Part shown: in pieces, positions 41,542 to 50,693 of the stretch
How positions within the stretch are numbered: position 1 is the stretch's first letter
Layout of the letters: every line of letters begins with the position of its first letter
Source of the DNA: Henriciella aquimarina
GTDB taxonomy: Bacteria; Pseudomonadota; Alphaproteobacteria; Caulobacterales; Hyphomonadaceae
Length of the DNA stretch: 64,000 bases
Reading direction: 5' to 3'
NCBI RefSeq assembly: GCF_002088975.1
Contig: NZ_NCST01000132.1
Span: forward strand, 62,001 to 126,000
Translations under genes and position numbers: made by a program
The notes under the pieces: generated by a model
Seen by the model: only the letters and a program-made list of their open reading frames with translations
The model's database searches: none
Told to the model about the DNA's origin: nothing

Positions 41542-43125
41542 ATGCCCAGGCGCAACAAGGATACGCTCGACACATACCGGCAGAAGCGGGACTTTTCGAC
41601 CAGCCCCGAGCCGGATGGGAAGGCCAGCAAGAAGGCGAAGACCTCTTCCGGCAAGGAGACGCTCGCCTATGCCATCCAGAAACATGACGCCACGCGGCTT
41701 CATTATGACCTGCGGCTTGAGCTCGACGGCGTCCTGAAAAGCTGGGCAATCACCAAGGGCCCAAGTCTGAACCCCTCCGACAAGCGCCTGGCCGTGCGCA
41801 CCGAAGACCACCCGCTGGACTATGGCGGCTTTGAAGGCGTGATCCCCGAAGGCTATGGCGCCGGGACCGTCATGCTGTGGGACCGCGGCGGATGGGTGCC
41901 CCACGGCGATCCGCATAAGGGTCTGGAAGAAGGCGTGCTGAAATTCGAGCTGAAGGGCGAGCGCCTGAAAGGCGGCTGGGCGCTCATTCGCATGAAGACA
42001 GATGACAGCAAGGAGAACTGGCTACTCGTCAAGGAACGCGATGAGCATGCCGACGAGGAGAGAGATCCCCGCACGGCCTGGCAGGCCAGCGTCGTTTCCG
42101 GCAGGGATTTCGAGGAAATTGCCGAGGCGGCAGACGCGGGCGATACTGCCCGCCAGACAGGGGCCAGCAAGGCGAAGGCCGTGAAAGACAAGCCATCACA
42201 CAAGCATACCTCAGAGGCAGCAGACGAAGCCGCCATCCTCGGTGTGCGCATCACCCATCCCGACCGCGTCGTCTACGACGAACAGGGCGCAACCAAGCGC
42301 GAGATCGCGGCCTATTATGCCGAACTGGCGCCGCGCATGCTGCCCCATATCAAGGACCGGCCAGTGAGCCTGGTGCGCTGCCCCTCTGGCGCAGGCGGGA
42401 AATGTTTCTTCCAGAAGCATCACACCGACTCCATCCCCGAGGCGATCGGCGAAACTCAGATAAAGGAGAAGGATGGCGAGACGGCAAGCTATCTCCTTCT
42501 GAACTCCCCAGAAGCGCTTGTCTCTGCCGCGCAGATCGGCGCGCTCGAACTGCATATCTGGGGCGCGCGCACCGACAAGCTGGAACGCCCCGACCGGCTC
42601 GTCATCGACCTCGATCCGGATGAGGGCATGGCCTTCTCCAAGGTGAAGGAGGCGGCTGTCGAGATCCGCGATGTATTGGAGAAAGCGGGCCTGAAATCCT
42701 TCGCCCTGCTTACAGGCGGCAAGGGTATCCATGTGGTCGCACCGCTCGAGCGCCGGCGCGACTGGGACGAGGTCAAGCAGGCCGCACGCGGGCTCGCCAG
42801 AAGCCTCGCCGATGCCGATCCCGAGACTTATGTGGCCGAAGCCTCCAAGGCAAAGCGCAAGGGCCGGATCTTCATCGACTGGCTGCGCAATGAGCGTGGC
42901 TCGACAGCGATATGCCCTTACTCCCTGAGGGCGCGCCCGGGCGCGCCGGTCGCAACGCCTGTGCGCTGGGACGAACTTTCAGGCATCGACAGCGCGGCGC
43001 AATATACGCTGTCGAACATCCGCCAGCGCCTCTCCAGCCTCAAATCGCCCCCGTGGGAAGGGTATGACGACACCCGGCAGTCGATCACGAGCGACTTGCT
43101 TGAGCGCTTCAGGGCGCAGGACTGA
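41542..43125 (+). CDS. ligD: LigD-type 3'-phosphoesterase/polymerase lacking the ligase domain
   Basis: 527 residues from the ATG at 41542 (a TTG further up is less likely). Residues about 40-190 are the 3'-phosphoesterase domain with His48, His54, Asp56, Arg58, His90 and Tyr94 all in place. Residues about 232-520 are the LigD polymerase (AEP primase fold) domain with metal ligands Asp356 and Asp358 in DLDPD, and GGKGIHVVAPL. The two are joined by a 40-residue Lys/Ala linker where Pseudomonas LigD has an ATP-dependent ligase of about 300 residues. It should process and fill DNA ends in Ku-dependent end joining but needs a separate ligase. No Ku gene is in the window. Confidence 0.9.
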   Translation: MPRRNKDTLDTYRQKRDFSTSPEPDGKASKKAKTSSGKETLAYAIQKHDATRLHYDLRLELDGVLKSWAITKGPSLNPSDKRLAVRTEDHPLDYGGFEGVIPEGYGAGTVMLWDRGGWVPHGDPHKGLEEGVLKFELKGERLKGGWALIRMKTDDSKENWLLVKERDEHADEERDPRTAWQASVVSGRDFEEIAEAADAGDTARQTGASKAKAVKDKPSHKHTSEAADEAAILGVRITHPDRVVYDEQGATKREIAAYYAELAPRMLPHIKDRPVSLVRCPSGAGGKCFFQKHHTDSIPEAIGETQIKEKDGETASYLLLNSPEALVSAAQIGALELHIWGARTDKLERPDRLVIDLDPDEGMAFSKVKEAAVEIRDVLEKAGLKSFALLTGGKGIHVVAPLERRRDWDEVKQAARGLARSLADADPETYVAEASKAKRKGRIFIDWLRNERGSTAICPYSLRARPGAPVATPVRWDELSGIDSAAQYTLSNIRQRLSSLKSPPWEGYDDTRQSITSDLLERFRAQD

Positions 43126-43135
43126 CAACGGAAAG

Positions 43136-43211
43136 TGGTGCCGGCTGAGGGACTCGAACCCCCGACCCCCTGATTACAAATCAGGTGCTCTACCAGCTGA
43201 GCTAAGCCGGC
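43136..43211 (-). tRNA. tRNA-Thr (TGT)
   Basis: A 76-base cloverleaf with CCA encoded, on the minus strand. Acceptor GCCGGCT pairs with AGCCGGC, discriminator A; anticodon stem CCTGA/TCAGG with loop TTTGTAA gives anticodon TGT. Confidence 0.97.
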
Positions 43212-43353
43212 CGACTCCTGCCCTTTAAGCTGACGGCGGTGTGAGGGCAAGATTCCTTTGTAAGATCATGTGTCAGCCACAATTGAACTGGTTTACGGCA
43301 CCTTTTTGCCGCTGCTGCGTTGTTCATTCAGTGTTGCAAGAAGGAGCACTGAC

Positions 43354-43806
43354 ATGAAACGGATTATTCTCGCGACCACGGCTGCTCTCGCTTTCGCTTC
43401 CGCGCCGGCTCTGGCAGACGAGGCGCGCACCCCGCCGCCGAGCGAACCCTATTATGCCCCGCCGCAGACAGGCTGCGAAACGCTGGACCTGAAAGTCTAT
43501 TTCGAGCCGGGCACGGCCGAGCTGACCACCTTTTCCCGCGATGTCATCCGTGAAGCGCGCGAGCAATTGTCCGGCTGCGCCGTCGTGAAGCTGGATGCGA
43601 CGGCCAAGGCCTCGGATGCCAAGACCAAGTCCGAGAAACTGTCGCTTGCCGAAGCCCGCCGTGTGACGGTCATGAAAGAGCTACAGGCCCACGGCATCCG
43701 CTCGCCCGAAACGGCCACCAAGAGCGATGTTTCGGCTGAAGCCTCCGACAGCGTAATGACACGCAATGTCGATGTGGTGCTCGAGGCCGAACCGGCCATG
43801 GTCGGC
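43354..43806 (+). CDS. Small periplasmic OmpA-like-domain protein
   Basis: About 150 residues from the ATG at 43354, chosen for AAGGAG upstream and because it gives a clean Sec signal (cleavage after ALA-DE). The rest resembles an OmpA-C/MotB fold: LKVYFEPGTAELTTFSRDVIREAREQL matches the usual VYFxxxSAxLTxxxxxxI strand-helix, followed by SLAEARRVTVMKELQAHGI. Two cysteines (CETL and SGCAV) could form a disulfide. The peptidoglycan-binding loop is not clear, so binding is uncertain. A strong terminator follows. Confidence 0.75.
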
Positions 43807-43834
43807 TAATCGCGAGAACATTCTTCCCGACAAG

Positions 43835-43864
43835 GCCCGGTGTCTCCAAGACGCCGGGCTTTTT
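43835..43864 (+). terminator. Rho-independent terminator
   Basis: An 11-base stem (GCCCGGTGTCT with AGACGCCGGGC, one G-T pair) with a 3-base loop, followed by five T residues. It ends the OmpA-like gene before metG. Confidence 0.92.
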
Positions 43865-43985
43865 CATTGCGGCCAGCGGCAGTGTTTCCTCCGTTTGCCC
43901 CGTTTCATTTTTGGTTTGCCGCGTTATGAGTGGCGCCGAAAACGCGTGGCGGGAAAGCCGCAAGCGCTGAAAAACGGACGCTATC

Positions 43986-45728
43986 ATGACCGACACTGGC
44001 AAACGCCGCATCCTCGTGACCTCCGCCCTGCCCTATATCAATGGGGTCAAGCATCTCGGCAATCTGGCGGGCTCCATGCTGCCGGCCGACGTGTTTGCCC
44101 GCTTCCAGCGCCTGCGCGGACACGATGTCCTCTATATCTGCGCCACCGACGAGCATGGCACGCCAGCCGAACTCGCCGCCCAGGCCGCCGGGGTTTCGGT
44201 TCGCGACTATTGCAATGAGCAATTCAGGATCCAGAAGGATGCCGGCGACGGCTTCGAGCTGTCCTATGATTATTTCGGCCGCTCGTCCGGCGAAGAGAAC
44301 GCCCGGCTAACCCAGCATTTCGCGCACGTCCTCGAAGAGCATGGCCTGATCGAAGAGCGCAATATGCGCCAGGTCTATTCCGTCGACGATGGCCGCTTCC
44401 TGCCTGACCGCTATGTCGAGGGCACCTGTCCGCATTGCGATTTCGAGAAGGCGCGCGGCGACCAGTGCGACAATTGCGGGCGCCTGCTCGACCCGGTGGA
44501 CCTGATCGATCCCTATTCGGCCGTCTCCGGCTCGAAGAATGTCGAGATCCGAGAAACCCTTCACCTCTTCCTGCTGCAGTCGAAGATGCAGGACACGATC
44601 CGCGCCTGGGTCGAGAAATCGACCGACTGGCCGCCGCTGGCCCGCTCGATCGCGCTGAAATGGCTGGATGAGGGCCTGCGCGACCGGGCCATCACGCGCG
44701 ACCTCTCATGGGGCGTGCCGGTAACGAATGCCGATGGCTCGATCCGGGAAGGCTTTGAAAACAAGGTCTTCTATGTCTGGTTCGATGCGCCGGTCGAGTA
44801 TATTGGCGCGACCGAGGAGTGGGCCAAAGCGAAGGGCGAGCCGGATCTCTGGCGCAGCTGGTGGCGCACAGACGAGGGCGCCGACGATGTCGAATACGTC
44901 CAGTTCATGGGCAAGGACAATGTTGCCTTCCACACCGTCTCCTTCCCCGTGACAATCCTCGGCTCGGAAGAGCCCTGGAAGCTGGTCGACCGGCTGAAAG
45001 CCTTCAACTGGGTAACCTGGTATGGCGGCAAGTTTTCCACCTCCAACAAGCGCGGCGTCTTCATGGACCAGGCGCTGGACCTGCTGCCGGCGGACTATTG
45101 GCGCTGGTACCTGATCGCGAACGCGCCGGAAGGCTCTGACGCAGCCTTCACCTGGGAAGGCTTCCAGGCCTCCATCAATTCGGACCTGGCCAATGTGCTC
45201 GGTAATTTCGTCAACCGCATCACCAAATACTGCGCGTCGAAATTCGATGGCCAGCTGCCCGCCACCGGAAACGCCGGTGAGGCCGAAGCCTGGATCACCG
45301 AAGAGCTTCAGACCCGCCTGCCGCAGCTCGTCGAACACTATGAGAATATGGAGTTCCGCAAGGCGGCGGCTGAAACGCGGGCCATATGGGCCGCCGGCAA
45401 CGAATACCTCACCAAGGCCGAGCCGTGGGTGAAATACAAAACCGATGTCGATGCCGCCGCAGTCGGCGTGCGCACCGGCCTGAACCTGGCCGCCCTGTTT
45501 GGCATCATTGCCCAGCCGGTCATTCCGGAAGCCGCCGGCATGATCCTCGATGCGCTGGGCATTCCCGACGAGAACCGCACGCTGACGCCGGAGAGCCTGA
45601 AGGACGTGCCGGCCCTGCTGGACGCGCTGCCGCACGGGCTCGCCATCACGCCACCGGACGTCCTCTTCCGCAAGATCGAGGACGACCAGGTGGCCGAGTG
45701 GACAGAGCGTTTCGGCGGCGAGGGCTGA
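43986..45728 (+). CDS. metG: Methionyl-tRNA synthetase
   Basis: 580 residues. Class I motif HLGN at 23-26 (MetRS form of HIGH) and KFSTS at 349-353 (form of KMSKS). A zinc knuckle CPHC...CDNC lies in the connective peptide. The catalytic core shows [29 protein letters not shown] and the anticodon-binding helix region [13 protein letters not shown]. There is no C-terminal tRNA-binding (Trbp111) extension, which is common in this group. It charges both initiator and elongator tRNA-Met. Confidence 0.96.
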   Translation: MTDTGKRRILVTSALPYINGVKHLGNLAGSMLPADVFARFQRLRGHDVLYICATDEHGTPAELAAQAAGVSVRDYCNEQFRIQKDAGDGFELSYDYFGRSSGEENARLTQHFAHVLEEHGLIEERNMRQVYSVDDGRFLPDRYVEGTCPHCDFEKARGDQCDNCGRLLDPVDLIDPYSAVSGSKNVEIRETLHLFLLQSKMQDTIRAWVEKSTDWPPLARSIALKWLDEGLRDRAITRDLSWGVPVTNADGSIREGFENKVFYVWFDAPVEYIGATEEWAKAKGEPDLWRSWWRTDEGADDVEYVQFMGKDNVAFHTVSFPVTILGSEEPWKLVDRLKAFNWVTWYGGKFSTSNKRGVFMDQALDLLPADYWRWYLIANAPEGSDAAFTWEGFQASINSDLANVLGNFVNRITKYCASKFDGQLPATGNAGEAEAWITEELQTRLPQLVEHYENMEFRKAAAETRAIWAAGNEYLTKAEPWVKYKTDVDAAAVGVRTGLNLAALFGIIAQPVIPEAAGMILDALGIPDENRTLTPESLKDVPALLDALPHGLAITPPDVLFRKIEDDQVAEWTERFGGEG

Positions 45729-46544
45729 TCAGCCTTCCAGGGCGCTCATCGCCCTGAACAGGGCTGCCGTGCGCGGCTGCTCCTCCTTGAGAAGCTCCTC
45801 CATGACAAAGATGGTGGCTGCGCAGTAGCGGGTCGCATCCGTGTCGCTCAGGCCCTGGCCGGCCGGAAGGCCGAACGCCTCCATATGGTCGGGATTAGCC
45901 TGCAGCCTTGTCAGCATCCAGTCCATCAGGTCCTCGCGGCTGGCGGTTTTGATATCCCCGACCGGGCCTTCCTCGAAGATGGCGATCATGATGTCGGTCT
46001 CGCGCCTCTGCATGGAGTCTGAAATGACGTCCGCATCGGATGGCGGCAGGCCGTTTATGTTGCGAACACATTCCTGCGGCGCCTTGCGGACGAGTTCCTG
46101 GTAAGTGTCGGTTGTGTGCGCCACCAGCGCTTCGAGGTTGCTATCGCTGGCCGTCATCATGGCCTCGCCAAAAGCGGCAAGCAGCTTTGGACGGATCGCG
46201 GCGCCGGCCTCATAGGCGGCCTCCTGCTCGAAATTGCCCGTCTCGATGAGCAGGCCGAGCGCCTCGATGAACTCGTCATAGATATCCGGCCGGTGCGCCT
46301 TCAGGGAGACCACCATCCGCATCGTCTCATTGCCGCCATCGGCAAGGTTGCGCATCGTCTCGGCGGCTTCCTTGCGCGAGGCCTCGCTCACCTCAACCGT
46401 CTCAGAGGAGGCGGGCGATGCCGTCTCCTCCGGCACCTCCGGCGCGGGCGGGTCCGTCGGCTCCGACGGATTGCAGGCGGCAAGCCCGATCAGGAGCCAT
46501 GGCGCAAGCACGGCCGCAGCAAGTCGATGGTGGAAATGTCTCAT
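45729..46544 (-). CDS. Lipoprotein of unknown function
   Basis: 271 residues from the ATG at 46544 (AAGGGGACC upstream; a longer start adds ten residues before the signal). Lipobox GLAAC, then a Pro/Glu/Thr-rich linker of about 45 residues and an all-helical domain with three cysteines (EECV-, RYCAA-type positions). No family is recognised. The stop meets the metG stop with no gap. Downstream of the 46628 membrane-protein gene on the same strand. Confidence 0.72.
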   Translation of the reverse strand: MRHFHHRLAAAVLAPWLLIGLAACNPSEPTDPPAPEVPEETASPASSETVEVSEASRKEAAETMRNLADGGNETMRMVVSLKAHRPDIYDEFIEALGLLIETGNFEQEAAYEAGAAIRPKLLAAFGEAMMTASDSNLEALVAHTTDTYQELVRKAPQECVRNINGLPPSDADVISDSMQRRETDIMIAIFEEGPVGDIKTASREDLMDWMLTRLQANPDHMEAFGLPAGQGLSDTDATRYCAATIFVMEELLKEEQPRTAALFRAMSALEG

Positions 46545-46627
46545 CCTGGTCCCCTTGAGATAAAGCTGATCCACTCTGACAGGCGCAGTCCCGCGGCAAT
46601 CCGGGTCAGAACCCGCCCCGAAGAAAG

Positions 46628-47410
46628 CTAGTCGACCGGCCGGGTGACGATGAGTTCGTTCATCCGCCGTGTCCGGCGCTTGGCGAAGAGGACGTTGTGC
46701 ATGCGCCAGACCTCGCCATCGCCAAGCGTCACCTCGATATCGCCAGTGACGACGAGCCCCAGGATGCGGTGTCTCAGAAAATCATCCGAACGGTAGCGGC
46801 AGCGCGCACTCGCCCCGCTTTCGGCCCGGTCGCCACTGCCCCAGAAGACGCGCTCATGCAGCTGTCCCGGCACGACTTCCCAGTAGCGCACCTTGTCGAA
46901 GCCGAAGATCATCAAGGCCCACATCACGAAGATACAGAGGCCCGTGAACAGGTAGAAGGTGTTGCTCATCCGGATATCGAGCTGACCGAGGAACTGGGCA
47001 ATCGGCCCGGACAGATTGGCAAAGGTCAGCAGTATAAAACCGATCAGCAGAATCAGGCCGAAAATCACGGAATTCGCGCCCCTGAGCCGCACTGTCGTCG
47101 AAAAGATCACGAAGACCAGCGTAAAAACGAAGATCAGGCCGAGCATCCGCTCCCCGGTCTGGGTGCCGGCAATGTCCGTCCACTGGAAGAAGAAGAACAG
47201 GAAGCCCAGGAGCCAGATCGGCCACCAGTAGAGAATCGGCGAATGGGTGTAGACCTTCATCGGCTGCAGCTGATCGAGGTCCAGCCCTTCCCGCTTCTTG
47301 GGCTTGGGTGACTTGGCCGCCGAATGGCTGACAGCCGGGCCCTTGTCGGATGGCGGAGGTGTCGGAGGCGGGCCTTCCGGGGGTGGCGGCGGCGGTGTCG
47401 TATCGCTCAT
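46628..47410 (-). CDS. Membrane protein of unknown function with a proline-rich N-terminus
   Basis: 260 residues. The first 45 are a disordered Pro/Lys-rich tail; four membrane segments follow (near YWWPIWLLGFLFFFF, LIFVFTLVFVIFST, IFGLILLIGFILLTF and LFTGLCIFVMWALMI), then a soluble C-terminal domain of about 85 residues with DDFLRHRILGLVVTGDIEVTLG, which looks like a PH-like or bPH domain. The role is unknown. GGAGGAAGCC precedes the ATG. Divergent from the M20 gene. Confidence 0.7.
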   Translation of the reverse strand: MSDTTPPPPPPEGPPPTPPPSDKGPAVSHSAAKSPKPKKREGLDLDQLQPMKVYTHSPILYWWPIWLLGFLFFFFQWTDIAGTQTGERMLGLIFVFTLVFVIFSTTVRLRGANSVIFGLILLIGFILLTFANLSGPIAQFLGQLDIRMSNTFYLFTGLCIFVMWALMIFGFDKVRYWEVVPGQLHERVFWGSGDRAESGASARCRYRSDDFLRHRILGLVVTGDIEVTLGDGEVWRMHNVLFAKRRTRRMNELIVTRPVD

Positions 47411-47579
47411 GGCTTCCTCCAGGCACGCATCCGTAACCCGATCATCTTAGACGACATTGGGCCCCTGACAATCACTCTCGCCCGACCCCGGCAGCCAGGC
47501 CGACCGGGATTGGTCTCTGGCCGTCACCGAAACATTTGATACATTGCAGACAGGACATGAATCCGGAGGACTCCCCATA

Positions 47580-48950
47580 ATGATCATTCGCCGTTCGCTC
47601 GTTTCGCCCCTGCTGGCTCTCGCCGTCATGACAACTGCACCGGTGGCCCAGGCACAGGAGTCCACCCCCGCGCCGGGAACCGAGCTTATGGAGCTTTACA
47701 CCTGGCTGCACCAGAACCCGGAACTCTCCTTCAAGGAAAAGACAAGCTCGGCGGTCCTGGCGGCCGAGCTGGAAGATCTCGGCTTCAGCGTGACGACCGG
47801 CGTCGGGGACGACTGGGTTCGCAACAAGTCCATGGAAGATGAAGGCACCGTGCGAGATGGCGTCGGCGGCTATGGCGTTGTCGGCGTCTATGAGAATGGC
47901 GAGGGGCCGACCGTGCTCATCCGCACCGATACCGACGCCCTGCCCGTGCCGGAGGAGACCGGTCTCGACTATGCCTCCAAAGTCACCGGCATGACCTGGA
48001 CCGGCGTTGAAAGCCCGGTCATGCATGCCTGCGGCCACGATGTGCACATGACCAACTGGGTCGGCACGGCCCGCAAGCTGATCGAGAACAAGGATGACTG
48101 GTCCGGCACGCTCGTCATGATCGCCCAGCCCGCCGAAGAACTGGGCCTTGGCGCCAAAGCCATGATCGAGGACGGGCTCTACTCCGACTTCCCGCTGCCG
48201 GACTACAACCTCGCCCTGCATGTCTCCGCTTCGGCGCCAGCCGGAACGGTCGCCTATTCCAGCGGCTATGCACTCGCCAATGTCGACAGTGTCGATATTC
48301 ATGTGAAAGGCGTGGGCGGACATGGCGCCTACCCGCACACCACGAAAGACCCGGTCGTCGTCGGCTCGTCCATCGTGATGGCACTGCAGACGCTGGTCGC
48401 GCGCAATGTCGACCCGCAGAAACCGGCCGTTGTCACGGTCGGCTCCTTCAAGGCCGGCGCCAAGCACAACATCATCTCGAACGAGGCCGAACTGCTTCTG
48501 ACCGTGCGTTCCTATGACGACAACACACGCCAGCTGCTGCTCGATGGCATCAAGCGCATCGCCAAGGGCCAGGCGGAAAGCTATGGCGCACCGGAACCGG
48601 AGATCCGGATCGATTCCGACTATACGCCCTCGACCTACAATGATCCGGCCATGACCAATGAGGCCGTCACCGCCATCAAGGGCGCGATCGGCGAGGAGAA
48701 TGTCACCGAAGTGACCCCTGTCATGGGCGGCGAGGACTTCTCGCAATTCGGGCGCACGCAGGAAGATGTGCCCGGCCTGATCTTCTGGCTCGGTGCCGTC
48801 GACCCGGAGACCTACGCCCAGTCGGAAGCCGGTGAAGTCGAACTTCCCTCGCTCCACTCCTCGGGCTTTGCCCCGGATGCGGATCTGGCGCTCGAGACGG
48901 GTGTGAACGCCATGACGGCGGCCGCGATGGCGCTGTTCAACAAGAGCTGA
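47580..48950 (+). CDS. Exported M20-family amidohydrolase/peptidase
   Basis: 456 residues from the ATG at 47580, with GGAGGA upstream and a Sec signal (cleavage after AQA-QE). Metal site: MHACGHDVH with Cys151, His149 and His153, catalytic Glu pair in PAEELGLGAKAM, and HGAYPHTT in the lid domain. The order of motifs is that of the hippurate/N-acyl amino acid hydrolases (M20D). It should cleave N-acyl amino acids or similar amides in the periplasm. The substrate is not determined. Confidence 0.9.
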   Translation: MIIRRSLVSPLLALAVMTTAPVAQAQESTPAPGTELMELYTWLHQNPELSFKEKTSSAVLAAELEDLGFSVTTGVGDDWVRNKSMEDEGTVRDGVGGYGVVGVYENGEGPTVLIRTDTDALPVPEETGLDYASKVTGMTWTGVESPVMHACGHDVHMTNWVGTARKLIENKDDWSGTLVMIAQPAEELGLGAKAMIEDGLYSDFPLPDYNLALHVSASAPAGTVAYSSGYALANVDSVDIHVKGVGGHGAYPHTTKDPVVVGSSIVMALQTLVARNVDPQKPAVVTVGSFKAGAKHNIISNEAELLLTVRSYDDNTRQLLLDGIKRIAKGQAESYGAPEPEIRIDSDYTPSTYNDPAMTNEAVTAIKGAIGEENVTEVTPVMGGEDFSQFGRTQEDVPGLIFWLGAVDPETYAQSEAGEVELPSLHSSGFAPDADLALETGVNAMTAAAMALFNKS

Positions 48951-48951
48951 G

Positions 48952-49917
48952 CTAGAGCGAGGTCAGCCAGTCGATCAGGAGACGGTTGACCTCATCGGGG
49001 CGCTCCTGCTGGGTCCAGTGGCCACAGCCCTCCAGCAGGTGCGCGCCGCGCAGGCCCGGCAGGTTGGGTTTCATCGTGTCCACCGGGTCGCCCGGAAACA
49101 TCTTGAGGACGAGATCGCGTGTGCCGCCGATAAAGAGGCTCGGCTGGTAGATCTTGTGATCGGCCAGCCGCGTCAGGAAGGCATGGTCGCGCTCATGATT
49201 GCGATAGCGGTTCAGCGGCCCGCGAAAGCCCGACTGCTCGAACTGAGACGCGTAATAGGCGACATCCTCCTCGCTCAGCCATGGCAGCGGCATGTCCGGC
49301 TCCGGCAGGCGGTGCAGAAGCGTATCGCCATGTTTCTTGTCGGTCGGCCATGTGCCATCGGGGGCGTCGCCGGAAATGGCATAGTAGAACCGGCGAATGC
49401 TTGCCGCCGGATCGGCTTCGAGTTCGGCTTCCGGCGGGCCGATCTCCTGAAAGTAGACCTGATAGAAGAACAGGCCGCGCGCGGTGAAGAACTCGCGAAA
49501 GACCTGGATGGCCGGTTTGTCGCCCGGCGGGATGTAAGGCACCGAGAGCCCTGCCACGGCTGCGAACTGGTCGGGAAACAGAAGCGCCGAATTCCACGCA
49601 ATCGGCGCGCCCCAGTCATGCCCGACCAGGAAAGCCGGCGCGCCGGGCTGCAGCGTGTGGGCAACGCCCGCGACATCCTTGGTCAGCGTCTCCATGTCAT
49701 AGGCCTCGACAGCCTCCGGCCTGTCGGACCCGCCATAGCCGCGCACATCGATCGCCGCCGCCGTGAAGCCGGCCGCCGAGACAGCGTCCAGCTGATGGCG
49801 CCAGGAATACCAGCTTTCCGGAAAGCCGTGCACGAACAGGACAAGCGGCCCTTCGCCCTTCACGGCCACGCGCAAGGTAACGCCATTGGTTTCAACATGG
49901 CGGAAATCCGGTGTCAT
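48952..49917 (-). CDS. Alpha/beta-hydrolase, epoxide hydrolase-like
   Basis: 321 residues. The oxyanion motif HGFPESWYSWRHQ, the nucleophile elbow VGHDWGAPIAW with an Asp nucleophile, and the catalytic His in EGCGHWTQQERPDEVN match soluble epoxide hydrolases; the cap has two Tyr residues in plausible places (AYYASQFEQSGFRGPLNRYRN). It could also be a haloalkane-dehalogenase-like enzyme. No signal peptide, so cytoplasmic. It overlaps the upstream gene by 4 bases. Confidence 0.87.
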   Translation of the reverse strand: MTPDFRHVETNGVTLRVAVKGEGPLVLFVHGFPESWYSWRHQLDAVSAAGFTAAAIDVRGYGGSDRPEAVEAYDMETLTKDVAGVAHTLQPGAPAFLVGHDWGAPIAWNSALLFPDQFAAVAGLSVPYIPPGDKPAIQVFREFFTARGLFFYQVYFQEIGPPEAELEADPAASIRRFYYAISGDAPDGTWPTDKKHGDTLLHRLPEPDMPLPWLSEEDVAYYASQFEQSGFRGPLNRYRNHERDHAFLTRLADHKIYQPSLFIGGTRDLVLKMFPGDPVDTMKPNLPGLRGAHLLEGCGHWTQQERPDEVNRLLIDWLTSL

Positions 49918-50618
49918 GGCGCTTCGCCCTCTGCACTCTGGTTCTGGATCGACTGGATAAAGGCGACCGTGTCGGGATGGGTAAAGATGCGGTAGCCGCG
50001 ATCGCTTTCGAGCGTACTGAGTTGCTGGAGCACGCCGGCGACCTCGATCGGGACCACCTCGACCGCCTCTTCCGGCATGCCCTGCCCTGCCAGCCGCTTG
50101 GCCAAATCCTCTGCGTCGTCATAGCTCAGCAAGATCGGCGTTACGGCCTCGCCGTTCATCTGCACCTGGGCTTCGTTGTCATTGGCGGTGACAAAAAAGG
50201 CCGGGGCAGCGAATTCACCGACCTCCGGAGAAAGGGATGCCGCCTTTGTGCGATCATCGGCAGCGCCTTCGAAAAGCACAGGCCCGTTCCAGCCGCCCAG
50301 GACGTTGACCAGCGGAATCGCGCCCGGTCTGGCGTCCGCAATCTCCTGGTTCTGCAAGGCCGCCTGGGCCGCAGACGGCTCGAGAAACACCATCAGACCA
50401 TTCTGGCCCTGCTCTGTCTTGCGGGAAACGGCGCGTCCGTCACTGTCCATGAGGACCACGACCTGAAAGCCGGATAGCGCCATCTGCATGGGCGACGGCG
50501 TAGAGGGCTCGGCTGCCGGTGGCGCCGCAGGCGCGGGCGTTTCGCTGCCCTGGGCATAGGCCGGGGCGGCCAGCCCACTTATTATGGCGAGGCTGAGCGA
50601 GGCGAGAGCTGTTTTCAT
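49914..50618 (-). CDS. Exported protein, possibly Tic22-like
   Basis: 234 residues from the ATG at 50618 with a clean Sec signal (cleavage after AYA-QG); AGGAA lies upstream. After a Pro/Ala-rich linker the sequence has repeated FLEPSAAQAALQNQ, PAFFVTANDNEAQVQ and PILLSYDDAEDLAKRL elements, which recall the twofold repeat of Tic22-like periplasmic proteins. I hold this family assignment loosely. It overlaps the epoxide-hydrolase gene by 4 bases, so the two share a transcript. Confidence 0.6.
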   Translation of the reverse strand: MKTALASLSLAIISGLAAPAYAQGSETPAPAAPPAAEPSTPSPMQMALSGFQVVVLMDSDGRAVSRKTEQGQNGLMVFLEPSAAQAALQNQEIADARPGAIPLVNVLGGWNGPVLFEGAADDRTKAASLSPEVGEFAAPAFFVTANDNEAQVQMNGEAVTPILLSYDDAEDLAKRLAGQGMPEEAVEVVPIEVAGVLQQLSTLESDRGYRIFTHPDTVAFIQSIQNQSAEGEAP

Positions 50619-50693
50619 GGGAGGCGCTTCCTTTTTCAATGGCTGCGCACGCGAGGCTAGAGAGCCCCGCGGCACAACTCAAGGAAACCCGTC

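Noticed and set aside
43136-43211. tRNA-Thr as an integration site of a genomic island
   Set aside because: No integrase and no repeated tRNA 3' end are visible on either side.
47472-48857. A 461-codon open frame opposite the M20 amidohydrolase
   Set aside because: The M20 motifs are on the plus strand; the minus-strand frame has none.
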